Source: Desulfobacteraceae bacterium
GTDB taxonomy: Bacteria; Desulfobacterota; Desulfobacteria; Desulfobacterales; DAOWNP01
Length of the DNA: 6,211 nt
Direction: 5' to 3'
NCBI GenBank assembly: GCA_030642545.1
Contig: DAOWNP010000151.1
Location: 1 to 6,211 of the forward strand
The translations under genes and the position numbers were made by a program. Positions 1 through 6,089 of the stretch are shown piece after piece. Under the pieces are notes generated by a model, which was given only the letters and a program-made list of their open reading frames with translations, was not told the DNA's origin and searched no databases. The first letter of the stretch is position 1. The number at the start of each line of letters is the position of its first letter.

Positions 1-37
1 GGCAACATAAAACACAAAAAACAATTATTTTTTTCAT
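1..37 (-). CDS. Start of an exported protein gene (5' end only)
   Basis: An ATG at 37-35 opens a frame that runs off the left edge and reads MKKIIVFCVLCC. The lysine pair followed by a hydrophobic stretch is a typical beginning of a secretion signal, and the cysteines leave room for a lipoprotein. A GGAA ribosome-binding sequence (48-45) sits seven bases upstream of the ATG, and the gene starts only 24 bases after the stop of the preceding gene, so it is probably the third gene of the riboswitch-controlled operon. Only 12 codons are visible, so the function cannot be told. In corrinoid-uptake operons a periplasmic binding protein or lipoprotein would be a natural occupant, but that is inference from context. 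Confidence 0.6.
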   Translation of the reverse strand, partial: MKKIIVFCVLCC

Positions 38-61
38 AATATAATTCCAATATTTTCGGTT

Positions 62-544
62 TTATTTTACTGCTTTAATACACTCTAATAATTTTTCAGG
101 ATTACTGATAAACTCAATAGATTTTATCTGCATTTTTTCTAATCTAAGTAGAGTAATTTTCCCAGATTGGTGTGGAAACTGATAGTATTTTTCAGGCTCA
201 TTAATAAGCAGCATCAAATAAGAGTATTTTTGTATTACAGGCAGTGCAAAATGTTTATATACAAACTTGGGCATAAGACTGATATCTGATATAAAAACAG
301 TATTATGATCTAAAAGATACGTATGCTTTTTATCTTCCAAAGCTTTATGTGCTATATCTGAAGCTTCTTTATCTTTTGTAAATATAATAAGCTTGATATT
401 ATCATTAACATTACAGATATTACCGTGCTGATCAAAAAGATCAAAATATTCAAGTTTATTACTGTTTTCCATTGCAAAGATTAGAACAGGAAAGGCAATA
501 ATTACAAAAAACAGTAAAATTTTTACATGAACAGGTATAATCAT
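62..544 (-). CDS. Small exported (periplasmic) protein of unrecognised family
   Basis: A 160-residue protein with a clear signal peptide: residues 1-24, a hydrophobic run VKILLFFVIIAFPVLIFA and probable cleavage after FA-24. The mature part, about 136 residues, starts with FDLFDQHGNI (34-43), then a beta-like KLIIFTKD (51-58), a helix-like stretch (60-72) and VFISDISLMP (83-92) followed by KFVYKHFALPVI (93-104). The alternation of strands and helices with a cis-proline-like MP and ALP resembles a thioredoxin-type fold, but there is no CXXC and the two mature cysteines (44, 155) are far apart, so a redox role is not supported. It lies 20 bp behind the riboswitch-controlled receptor, with a purine-rich AGGAAAGG (556-549) before ATG 544, so it is probably co-transcribed and may be a periplasmic helper of that receptor. 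The gene is certain enough; the function is not known to me. Confidence 0.85.
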   Translation of the reverse strand: MIIPVHVKILLFFVIIAFPVLIFAMENSNKLEYFDLFDQHGNICNVNDNIKLIIFTKDKEASDIAHKALEDKKHTYLLDHNTVFISDISLMPKFVYKHFALPVIQKYSYLMLLINEPEKYYQFPHQSGKITLLRLEKMQIKSIEFISNPEKLLECIKAVK

Positions 545-564
545 AGAGCCTTTCCTTTTTTTAT

Positions 565-3111
565 CTAAAATACTGTATTTACAAAAAGCTTAAAACTTCT
601 GCCTGGTTGTGTTCTTTGAAATGAAAGTGGTTCTGTATAATCTTTATTTAAAACATTTTCCACTGCCATGGTAATTGTTGTTTTTAGTTCAATAATATCT
701 TGGGGTATAGCAAATCCAGCTCTTATATTTAAAACTGCAAACCCAGGAGTTTCAACATCACCAAAACCTGGTGCCATTTGAAACATTGAATCAACCATTC
801 CTTCATTACTCTCTTCTAACTCATCATGGCGATCAACAAGTCTTAGTTCAAATTGAGTCCAGAATTCATCAGCAGACCAGAAATTATCCTTTTGATATCT
901 AAAACCAACAACCCCGTTTAAAGGAGGCACACTATTTAAATTACCGCCAGTTACTGTATTTTCACCTTTACAATATGCAATATTTGCAAAAGTTAAAAAA
1001 TTATCATCTAAATAATAAGTTACTGAAGCTTCTCCACCTTCCATTTCTGCTTCTTTAACATTTCTGAATTGTATAAGATTTTGCATATTCATAAGCATGT
1101 GAGCTGCTATCATATTATCAAGGTAACTTTTAAAAACTGTTATCTGCCAGTCCCATTTACCGGGGTTATATCCCTTTAAACCTATTTCATAATTAAGACT
1201 CTCTTCAGGCTCAAGATATGGATTTGCCACAGCTGTTGCAATACCTATTGATCCTACAAGATATCTCTCCATAAGATTAGGAACTCTAAATCCCGTGGCA
1301 ACACTGGCAAGCAGTTTTAAATGATCTGTAAAATTAAAAACAGTCTGAACACTGTATGTTAATTTTTTGTCATCATGATTAATATTTAAATCATCTATTG
1401 CAAAAAGATAATTTAAAGAATCCTGTAATACATTCCCTTTTTCAGCAAAATTTTCTGATTCTGTATAATCTTGTCGCACACCAACAATTAAACTAAAAAA
1501 ATCAGATACATCCCATGTATCCTGAATGTAGACATCAAAACTGTTTAATTCAGCATTTAAGGGCGGCAGCTCCATCTGAATGCTTGCCGGCATCTGCATG
1601 GGTGTTATTGCTATTTTCATGGGAGCACCATTTGCTTCATCTTTATATACTTCAAATCCTAAATCTATAGTATGGTTATTAAATTTAAATGTGTTATCTA
1701 TGGTACCACCTACAGTTTCTACAGTAAAATTTGTGGTTACATCAATTTCAACTACATTTGCATCAAATACATTTGGTTTGATATTTACATAAAAATCTGT
1801 TGGGGTGTCCTGATAATATATATTAAATCGCATTTCATCCCAAAAAGAGTTTATATTATTTAATGTATAATCAAAAGCATATCTCTCATATACCATTTCA
1901 TTAAAACCAATAGAAAAATCAGTAGTCACAAAAGACTGGTCAAGATCCATCCCAATAATTTTTGCAAGAGAATCAAGTCCCAAAAGCTTTACCCACCTGT
2001 TTTTAGCCAATCTATCTATATAATCAATCATATTGCCCATGGTATCCATTATCGGCAGATCCATCATAGCACTCATATATTCACCATCAATATTAAAAAG
2101 AAATGGTGGTGTACTTACATCCCATGTTCTATGCCTGTTATATGAAAATTTAATATTATTATCTTTGTTTATATCATATGAAAGGCTGAAATCTATGTTA
2201 TTTTCCTTATACGCTGATTCCTCTTCTTCTCCATTCGGAAGTTTATAGTTTTCTGCATCTCTATATGAGATTCCTCCAGTAAAGCTTACTTTATCAGACA
2301 TACCAGCTACTCCGACTCTACCTGATATCATTTCATTTACAGAAGTATAACCTAATTCAAAATTACCTGTTACTTTTGACATTTCCGCAGTTTTTTTAGG
2401 GTTTTTTGTGGTTATTTTTATAACACCACCAATGGCGTTTGAACCATACATTACAGACTTGGGACCCTTTATTATCTCAACTGTTTCAACCGTATCAGGC
2501 TCAATAAGACTAAGATATGCCCCACCCATTCCAAAATGTGTTTTAAGCCTTGCTCCATCTACTATTACAAGAACTCTGTCAGCTCCAAGCCCTCTTATCA
2601 TAGGTTTTCTTGCCCAGTATGTAGCATCATCGGTTACATCCAATCCTGGTTCATAAAAAAACAGATCACCTATGGATTTTGGTTTTATTCTATCTATCTG
2701 TTCCCTTGTAAAAACAATAACAGGATCAGGAGAATCAAACACAATTTTTTCTTTTCTGCTTTTTTTATCAGTAACAACCATTTCATCGAGAGTTACTGTT
2801 TCAACATCATTTGATTTATCATATTCCTGATTTACATGTTTTTCTTCACTGATTTTATTTTCATTTCTATTTTTTTTAACTTCTTCATCTGTTTCATATG
2901 TTTCATCTGCTTCATCTGCTTCATATGTTTCATCTGAGACAGGTCTCTCAAAATTATTTAATTCGGCAAAATACATAATAGACGATTTGTTGCTGCTTGT
3001 GTTTCCTATAATCTCTTCATCTCTATGTTCAAAAGCAAAAACTTCAAAAAAAGAGTTACATAAAATAAAAATAAAAAGTACAATTAAAAAAAACTTACCT
3101 GGCTTAATCAT
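565..3111 (-). CDS. TonB-dependent outer-membrane receptor under B12 riboswitch control (probable corrinoid receptor)
   Basis: An 848-residue receptor that should import a scarce ligand across the outer membrane using TonB energy. Residues 1-26 form a signal peptide (cleavage near VFA-26). An acidic linker (27-105) includes a tripeptide repeat (60-77). A TonB box, VTLDEMVVT, lies at 106-114. The plug domain spans about 125-237 with MIRGLGADRVLVIVDGAR (171-188), EIIKGPKSVMYGS (212-224) and AIGGVIKITTK (226-236). The barrel covers about 250-848, with RVPNLMERY (609-617) and the ending NKDYTEP...QPGRSFKLFVNTVF with a C-terminal phenylalanine, as expected for barrel assembly. The plug wording, including LSLIEPDTVE (200-209), resembles haem/haemoglobin receptors. 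The upstream cobalamin riboswitch instead argues for a corrinoid ligand; I prefer that from regulation, with haem or a metal complex as alternatives. Methionine-rich stretches at 346-361, 498-513 and 667-676 are odd. ATG 3111 is supported by AGGAG (3122-3118) six bases upstream. The stop is TAG. Confidence 0.97.
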   Translation of the reverse strand: MIKPGKFFLIVLFIFILCNSFFEVFAFEHRDEEIIGNTSSNKSSIMYFAELNNFERPVSDETYEADEADETYETDEEVKKNRNENKISEEKHVNQEYDKSNDVETVTLDEMVVTDKKSRKEKIVFDSPDPVIVFTREQIDRIKPKSIGDLFFYEPGLDVTDDATYWARKPMIRGLGADRVLVIVDGARLKTHFGMGGAYLSLIEPDTVETVEIIKGPKSVMYGSNAIGGVIKITTKNPKKTAEMSKVTGNFELGYTSVNEMISGRVGVAGMSDKVSFTGGISYRDAENYKLPNGEEEESAYKENNIDFSLSYDINKDNNIKFSYNRHRTWDVSTPPFLFNIDGEYMSAMMDLPIMDTMGNMIDYIDRLAKNRWVKLLGLDSLAKIIGMDLDQSFVTTDFSIGFNEMVYERYAFDYTLNNINSFWDEMRFNIYYQDTPTDFYVNIKPNVFDANVVEIDVTTNFTVETVGGTIDNTFKFNNHTIDLGFEVYKDEANGAPMKIAITPMQMPASIQMELPPLNAELNSFDVYIQDTWDVSDFFSLIVGVRQDYTESENFAEKGNVLQDSLNYLFAIDDLNINHDDKKLTYSVQTVFNFTDHLKLLASVATGFRVPNLMERYLVGSIGIATAVANPYLEPEESLNYEIGLKGYNPGKWDWQITVFKSYLDNMIAAHMLMNMQNLIQFRNVKEAEMEGGEASVTYYLDDNFLTFANIAYCKGENTVTGGNLNSVPPLNGVVGFRYQKDNFWSADEFWTQFELRLVDRHDELEESNEGMVDSMFQMAPGFGDVETPGFAVLNIRAGFAIPQDIIELKTTITMAVENVLNKDYTEPLSFQRTQPGRSFKLFVNTVF
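2881..2934 (-). repeat. Six 9-bp in-frame tandem units encoding an acidic linker
   Basis: Six consecutive 9-bp units, read on the minus strand as [G/T]ATGAA[A/G]CA with the last one diverged to GATGAAGAA. They encode residues 60-77 of the 848-residue receptor as the tripeptides DET, YEA, DEA, DET, YET, DEE. The tract lies between the signal peptide and the TonB box, in the flexible periplasmic N-terminal extension. A 9-bp unit keeps the reading frame when copies are gained or lost, so linker length could vary between strains without breaking the gene. Confidence 0.9.
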
Positions 3112-3117
3112 AATATG

Positions 3118-3122
3118 CTCCT
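3118..3122 (-). promoter_or_regulatory. Ribosome-binding site of the riboswitch-controlled receptor
   Basis: AGGAG on the minus strand, six bases before ATG 3111. It is the best Shine-Dalgarno match in this leader and fixes the start codon. It lies outside the terminator and every hairpin proposed upstream, so control here looks transcriptional rather than by hiding the ribosome-binding site. Confidence 0.8.
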
Positions 3123-3150
3123 ATAAACCTCATCTCTTGATTTTTAAAAA

Positions 3151-3191
3151 AACAAAAAAAATCCCCAACTCTATGAAAAAAAGTTGGGGAT
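3151..3191 (-). terminator. Intrinsic terminator, expression platform of the B12 riboswitch
   Basis: On the minus strand ATCCCCAACT (3191-3182) pairs perfectly with AGTTGGGGAT (3170-3161) around an 11-base loop. It is followed by an uninterrupted run of seven to eight T and then GTT (3161-3151). The stem is far richer in G+C than its surroundings. It stands 40 bases before the receptor start and about 115 bases after the aptamer, the position expected of a riboswitch-controlled premature terminator. It may also end readthrough transcripts from the upstream receptor gene, which lacks an obvious terminator of its own. Confidence 0.9.
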
Positions 3192-3205
3192 AACGTTTTT
3201 TATCC
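3188..3205 (-). promoter_or_regulatory. Candidate antiterminator hairpin
   Basis: On the minus strand GGATAA (3205-3200) can pair with TTATCC (3193-3188) across a six-base loop. The second arm overlaps the first four bases of the terminator stem (3191-3188), so the two structures compete. This is the simplest alternative fold visible between aptamer and terminator, but it is only six base pairs and its link to ligand binding is not evident. A five-base GTTGG at 3240-3236 could also pair with the CCAAC of the terminator arm. Treat as a hypothesis. Confidence 0.35.
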
Positions 3206-3226
3206 TTTTAAAAACAATACAAATCT

Positions 3227-3261
3227 ACTGCAAATCCAACAATTACGGGAGTAAATGCAGT
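3227..3261 (-). other. Weak hairpin in the riboswitch linker
   Basis: ACTGCA (3261-3256 on the minus strand) pairs with TGCAGT (3232-3227), six base pairs around a 23-base loop. The loop contains CTCCCG and GTTGGAT, the only G/C-containing stretch between the aptamer and the terminator region. It may be part of the expression platform, but nothing proves this. Confidence 0.3.
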
Positions 3262-3262
3262 T

Positions 3263-3300
3263 ATAATTTTAAAAAAAACAGATGTTTTTTTTAAAATTAT
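3263..3300. repeat. Perfect 38-bp inverted repeat (18-bp stem, 2-base centre)
   Basis: Bases 3263-3280 are the exact reverse complement of 3283-3300, separated only by GA. The arms are almost pure A/T, each with a run of eight A or T and a single G/C pair next to the centre. It starts four bases beyond the last paired base of the aptamer closing stem (3305). In RNA it would form a long A-U hairpin, with the tightest part of the loop opened. A T run follows it on the plus strand (3300-3307), but no plus-strand gene is present for it to terminate. It more likely acts as a structural spacer or pause element in the riboswitch leader. Confidence 0.85.
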
Positions 3301-3304
3301 TTTT

Positions 3305-3440
3305 TTTGGCAAAGTCTTCTGACTTTCGCAATATACTTATTTATATGTCCTTTTATTCAAAAATCAGACAATAGGCACATATGCGATTTACAGTGGCGGT
3401 TCCGTGATGGATTTTTACCATCTTCCTTTTACCAAACCAT
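3305..3440 (-). ncRNA. Cobalamin (B12) riboswitch aptamer
   Basis: On the minus strand the conserved cobalamin aptamer elements occur in order. GGTTTGGTAAAAGGAAG opens it. A small stem GATGG/CCATC (3422-3418 with 3410-3406) encloses TAAAAAT, giving the GGTRAAAATCC-like core. Next come ACGGAACC and the B12 box CCGCCACTGT (box GCCACTG at 3397-3391). A variable arm is closed by TCGCA/TGCGA (3386-3382 with 3330-3326). The 3' core AAGTCAGAAGACTTTGCC follows (3325-3308). The closing helix pairs TTTGGTAAA (3436-3428) with TTTGCCAAA (3313-3305), nine pairs with one G-T. At about 136 bases it is at the short end for the class, because the arm after the B12 box is small. It precedes the 848-residue receptor by 193 bases, with a terminator between. 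Cobalamin binding normally switches such genes off. Confidence 0.95.
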
Positions 3441-3454
3441 ATTTTAAAAGAGCA

Positions 3455-3483
3455 TTTTTATTTTTTCAAACTATAAAAGTCAA
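3455..3483 (-). promoter_or_regulatory. Promoter for the riboswitch and downstream operon
   Basis: On the minus strand TTGACT (3483-3478, five of six matches to the -35 consensus) is followed by a 17-base spacer and TAAAAA (3460-3455, four of six matches to the -10 consensus; shifting by one base gives AAAAAT). Predicted transcription start is near 3448, only a few bases before the first conserved riboswitch base. That fit between promoter and aptamer start supports the call. The rest of the stretch from 3484 to 3553 holds no convincing terminator or other element. Confidence 0.65.
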
Positions 3484-3553
3484 GCAAAACTTAAATTATT
3501 AAGACTGCTTTAAACAATTAACGTTTTTAAATTACTATATCTTTTATTTTTTT

Positions 3554-5902
3554 TCATATCTTAAAACCTAATGTAAGTAAAAAATTTCTTCCGGGCTGAA
3601 TCAATGAATCATCCCATCCGTACATACAGATCATGGGAAAAGATTCATATGTTGTATTTGTAAAATTTTCAACTGCAAAAGTTAAGCTGACATCTTCAAA
3701 AGGCTTAACTGACGGCATCATAATTCCCATTCTAAAATCATAAACAGTAAAAGCCGGAGTTTTCTGAGATTCTGTCCATTCGTCTGGAATCCTGTCCTGT
3801 TTACCATAAATTTTTGCACATATTTCTGCCCAAAACCTGCCTTTTTTTAATATGTTAATATCATCTTTTAAATATTTTAATCCTAAAATAGTTTTTAGAG
3901 GAGGCATCCCTTCTAATGGATCTTCTCCTATTTTATCTTCACCTCTTACATAACTTGCAGAAGAAAAAGCAGAATAATTCTGATTTATCTGATAATCAAA
4001 ACTTCCCTCTATTCCGTATATTTCAACTTTCCCTTTATTACCAAATGTAAATGTTGTAAATTCATCTGACGGAGTCATTAAAATATAATTATCAATTTTA
4101 TTGAAAAATCCTGTAATTCCCCCAGTAAATTTCAAATGGCGTATTTTGATACCTGCTTCATAATTAACACTCTCTTCTGATTCAATATCAGGATTACCTT
4201 TTAACAATGCACCTCCAGGTACAGCACCAAGATAAAATCTCTCTTCTAAAGAAGGAGCTCTAAATCCTATTGAAGCAGAACCTGTAAGATTTATAAAATC
4301 TGTTAAGGAATACAGCAGACTTATACCTCCGGTTACAGCATTATCTGTAGATTTTTCTTTTGTTAAATTATCTTCAGCCATAAAATAATCGAATCTTCCG
4401 CCTAAGGTCACCTGCAAGTCTTCAAACAATTTTATTTCATCCTGAATATAAAACCCTGTATTTTCACAAATACCATCAACAAGACTATCTTCTGTATGAA
4501 GATATCTGAAATTTTCTGGAATATTTATACCAAGATTTACAAGAAAATCTATCATGGGTTGAAGAATCTGATTTGGAAGACCTATTCCAAGCATTGTAAT
4601 CTTAGTATCTATAATACCAGGAGCATCAACTTTGTCTTTAAAATATTCCATACCAAAAGTTAATGTTTGAAAAAAACCGTAATCAACTGTTGATATTCCT
4701 TTTGTTTGAATACTGTATGTATCTGTATTAAGTTTTCCGTCTATCAAAACTTCTATGTTACCCGGCATAATATACGGTCTGATTGTTGTTTTATTTATAT
4801 AGCTCATTTTTTCTCTTTGACCGTGAATTCCAAGTGTAAATGAATCTAACCATGAAAAAGGTTTTTTAATATCATAGTCTAAAGTAAATGCATCACGATC
4901 TGTTTCTGGTATATCAAAAATACAGTCCACATTAGAATAGAGTGTGGGAAGATCAAAATTTCCAATAATATCTTTAATCTCCATGGGAATATTTTTCATT
5001 GTTGTATTTGGTGTATAAACCTCTCCTTGAAAACTGTTAATAGAAAATTCAAGTGACTGTTTATCATCTATTATATATCCCCCGCGAATATCTATACTTG
5101 TATCTTCATAATTGCTGTGTTCTAATTCTTTTTCAGGTGTATTAACATTACCTGCATCTTTTTTTGATATTCCTATAATTGAATGAAAACTGTCTGCTCC
5201 TGTTTCAACTTCAACCCTTACTGATTTCAGTTTGTTTACACTGGCATGCTTTACAACAGCCTTTGTCTTAAAATAGCTCTTATCTGTTGTTTTGGGAGTT
5301 TTTTTTGTTATTATATTTATTACTCCGCCCATGGCACCTGAACCGTAAAGGACAGTACCCGGACCGTGTAAAACCTCTATTTTTTCTATCTGGTTTACAT
5401 CAATAGTAGCAAGATTAACCCCGCCTGTAAGAGAACTTACATGACAATTCCATCTTCTGCCGTCAATTAGAATAACCACTCTGTTTCCAGACAGCCCCCT
5501 TATTCTTGCTTTACTGATTCCCGGGGTACTATCATGATGAATTTCAACTCCAGGAACATTTTTAAGTAAATCTCCAATATTTGCCGGAGATATTTTATCA
5601 ATCTCATCTCTATCTATAACTGTTATGGGGATAGGGGTTTCAAAGGCTGATTTTTCATATTGTGTAGCAGTAATAACAATATCATCCAGCTTAAAGTATG
5701 TTTTTTTTTCAGCTTTTTTCTCTGTATCATCAGGTTCAATATTATAATTTGTATCAGGTTTTAAATATGCATCTTTTAAACCAGCTTCATTCTCTGCAAC
5801 ATAATAGTCATCTACAGGCTCTATAAATTCGAACTTTTCCTGTGCAAAAGACAAAAAGTTAAACTGTAAAAAAATAATAGAGAAAAATATAATTTTATAC
5901 AT
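3554..5902 (-). CDS. TonB-dependent outer-membrane receptor, ligand unknown
   Basis: A 782-residue receptor. Residues 1-20 are the signal peptide (cleavage after LSFA-20). An acidic, tyrosine-rich linker (21-68) precedes a TonB box, FKLDDIVIT (70-78). The plug spans about 84-200 with ITVIDRDEIDKISPANIGDLL (93-113 region), RIRGLSGNRVVILIDGRR (133-150), KIEVLHGPGTVLYGSGAMGG (174-193) and VINIITK. The barrel runs from about 210, with GFRAPSLEERFY (546-557) and a closing QPGRNFLLTLGFKI. The last residue is isoleucine, not the usual aromatic one, although a phenylalanine stands two positions earlier. Plug and barrel signatures are those of vitamin B12, siderophore and haem receptors, so the ligand cannot be set from sequence. 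A Cys-His pair (153-154) sits in a plug loop. ATG 5902 is supported by AAGG (5911-5908) five bases upstream. No B12 aptamer precedes it. It is a diverged relative of the next receptor, not a recent duplicate. Confidence 0.97.
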   Translation of the reverse strand: MYKIIFFSIIFLQFNFLSFAQEKFEFIEPVDDYYVAENEAGLKDAYLKPDTNYNIEPDDTEKKAEKKTYFKLDDIVITATQYEKSAFETPIPITVIDRDEIDKISPANIGDLLKNVPGVEIHHDSTPGISKARIRGLSGNRVVILIDGRRWNCHVSSLTGGVNLATIDVNQIEKIEVLHGPGTVLYGSGAMGGVINIITKKTPKTTDKSYFKTKAVVKHASVNKLKSVRVEVETGADSFHSIIGISKKDAGNVNTPEKELEHSNYEDTSIDIRGGYIIDDKQSLEFSINSFQGEVYTPNTTMKNIPMEIKDIIGNFDLPTLYSNVDCIFDIPETDRDAFTLDYDIKKPFSWLDSFTLGIHGQREKMSYINKTTIRPYIMPGNIEVLIDGKLNTDTYSIQTKGISTVDYGFFQTLTFGMEYFKDKVDAPGIIDTKITMLGIGLPNQILQPMIDFLVNLGINIPENFRYLHTEDSLVDGICENTGFYIQDEIKLFEDLQVTLGGRFDYFMAEDNLTKEKSTDNAVTGGISLLYSLTDFINLTGSASIGFRAPSLEERFYLGAVPGGALLKGNPDIESEESVNYEAGIKIRHLKFTGGITGFFNKIDNYILMTPSDEFTTFTFGNKGKVEIYGIEGSFDYQINQNYSAFSSASYVRGEDKIGEDPLEGMPPLKTILGLKYLKDDINILKKGRFWAEICAKIYGKQDRIPDEWTESQKTPAFTVYDFRMGIMMPSVKPFEDVSLTFAVENFTNTTYESFPMICMYGWDDSLIQPGRNFLLTLGFKI

Positions 5903-5938
5903 AAATACCTTTTTTTTATATACTTAAATACAATCATA

Positions 5939-5972
5939 TTTGTGGCTTTTCTCCAAAAAAAAAAGCCACAAA
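5939..5972 (-). promoter_or_regulatory. Leader hairpin upstream of the 782-residue receptor (antiterminator-like)
   Basis: A perfect 12-bp stem: 5939-5950 (TTTGTGGCTTTT) with 5961-5972 (AAAAGCCACAAA), loop of ten bases. On the minus strand, its 5' arm contains TGGCTTTT, which can instead pair with an upstream AAAAGCCA (5996-6003). The two hairpins cannot coexist. This stem lies 36 bases before the start codon and has no T run after it on either strand, so by itself it is not a terminator. Confidence 0.55.
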
Positions 5973-6008
5973 AGTTCAGATAAACTAAACCTTCATGGCT
6001 TTTTTTTT
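5955..6008 (-). terminator. Attenuator-like hairpin with flanking A and T tracts
   Basis: Bases 5956-5968 (nine A then GCCA) are the reverse complement of 5996-6008 (TGGC then nine T), with a 27-base loop. On the minus strand this reads A9-GCCA, loop, TGGC-T10, the layout of a weak intrinsic terminator. It is symmetric, so it could work in either direction. The core is only four strong pairs, so efficiency is doubtful. It shares 5961-5968 with the 12-bp hairpin next to it, which suggests a terminator/antiterminator switch ahead of the receptor gene. Confidence 0.4.
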
Positions 6009-6014
6009 ATAATA

Positions 6015-6037
6015 TTTTATCTGCTTTACAGATAAAA
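6015..6037. repeat. Small hairpin in the receptor leader
   Basis: TTTTATCTG (6015-6023) pairs with CAGATAAAA (6029-6037) around a five-base loop, nine base pairs. The word CAGATAAA recurs at 5977-5984, inside the loop of the attenuator-like hairpin, so on the minus strand TTTATCTG occurs twice in this leader. Role unknown. Confidence 0.5.
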
Positions 6038-6089
6038 GTTTAAGCTATTTTGATAATTTTACATTTTTTTAAATCAAACAAATGAGTCT

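Noticed and set aside
62..544. Thioredoxin or other thiol-redox assignment for the small exported protein
   Set aside because: There is no CXXC motif and the two cysteines of the mature part are 111 residues apart.
1580..2814. Several plus-strand open frames of 63-92 codons inside the 848-residue receptor gene
   Set aside because: They lie antisense to a well-supported receptor, have no ribosome-binding sites or recognisable domains, and arise from the low stop density of the opposite strand.
2987..3193. Plus-strand open frame of 68 codons crossing the receptor start and the terminator
   Set aside because: It overlaps the signal-peptide codons and the terminator hairpin, and its lysine-rich product reflects the A-rich DNA.
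3484..3553. A terminator for the 782-residue receptor gene
   Set aside because: Only weak A/T pairings such as TTTAAA repeats are present, without a G/C stem followed by a T run.
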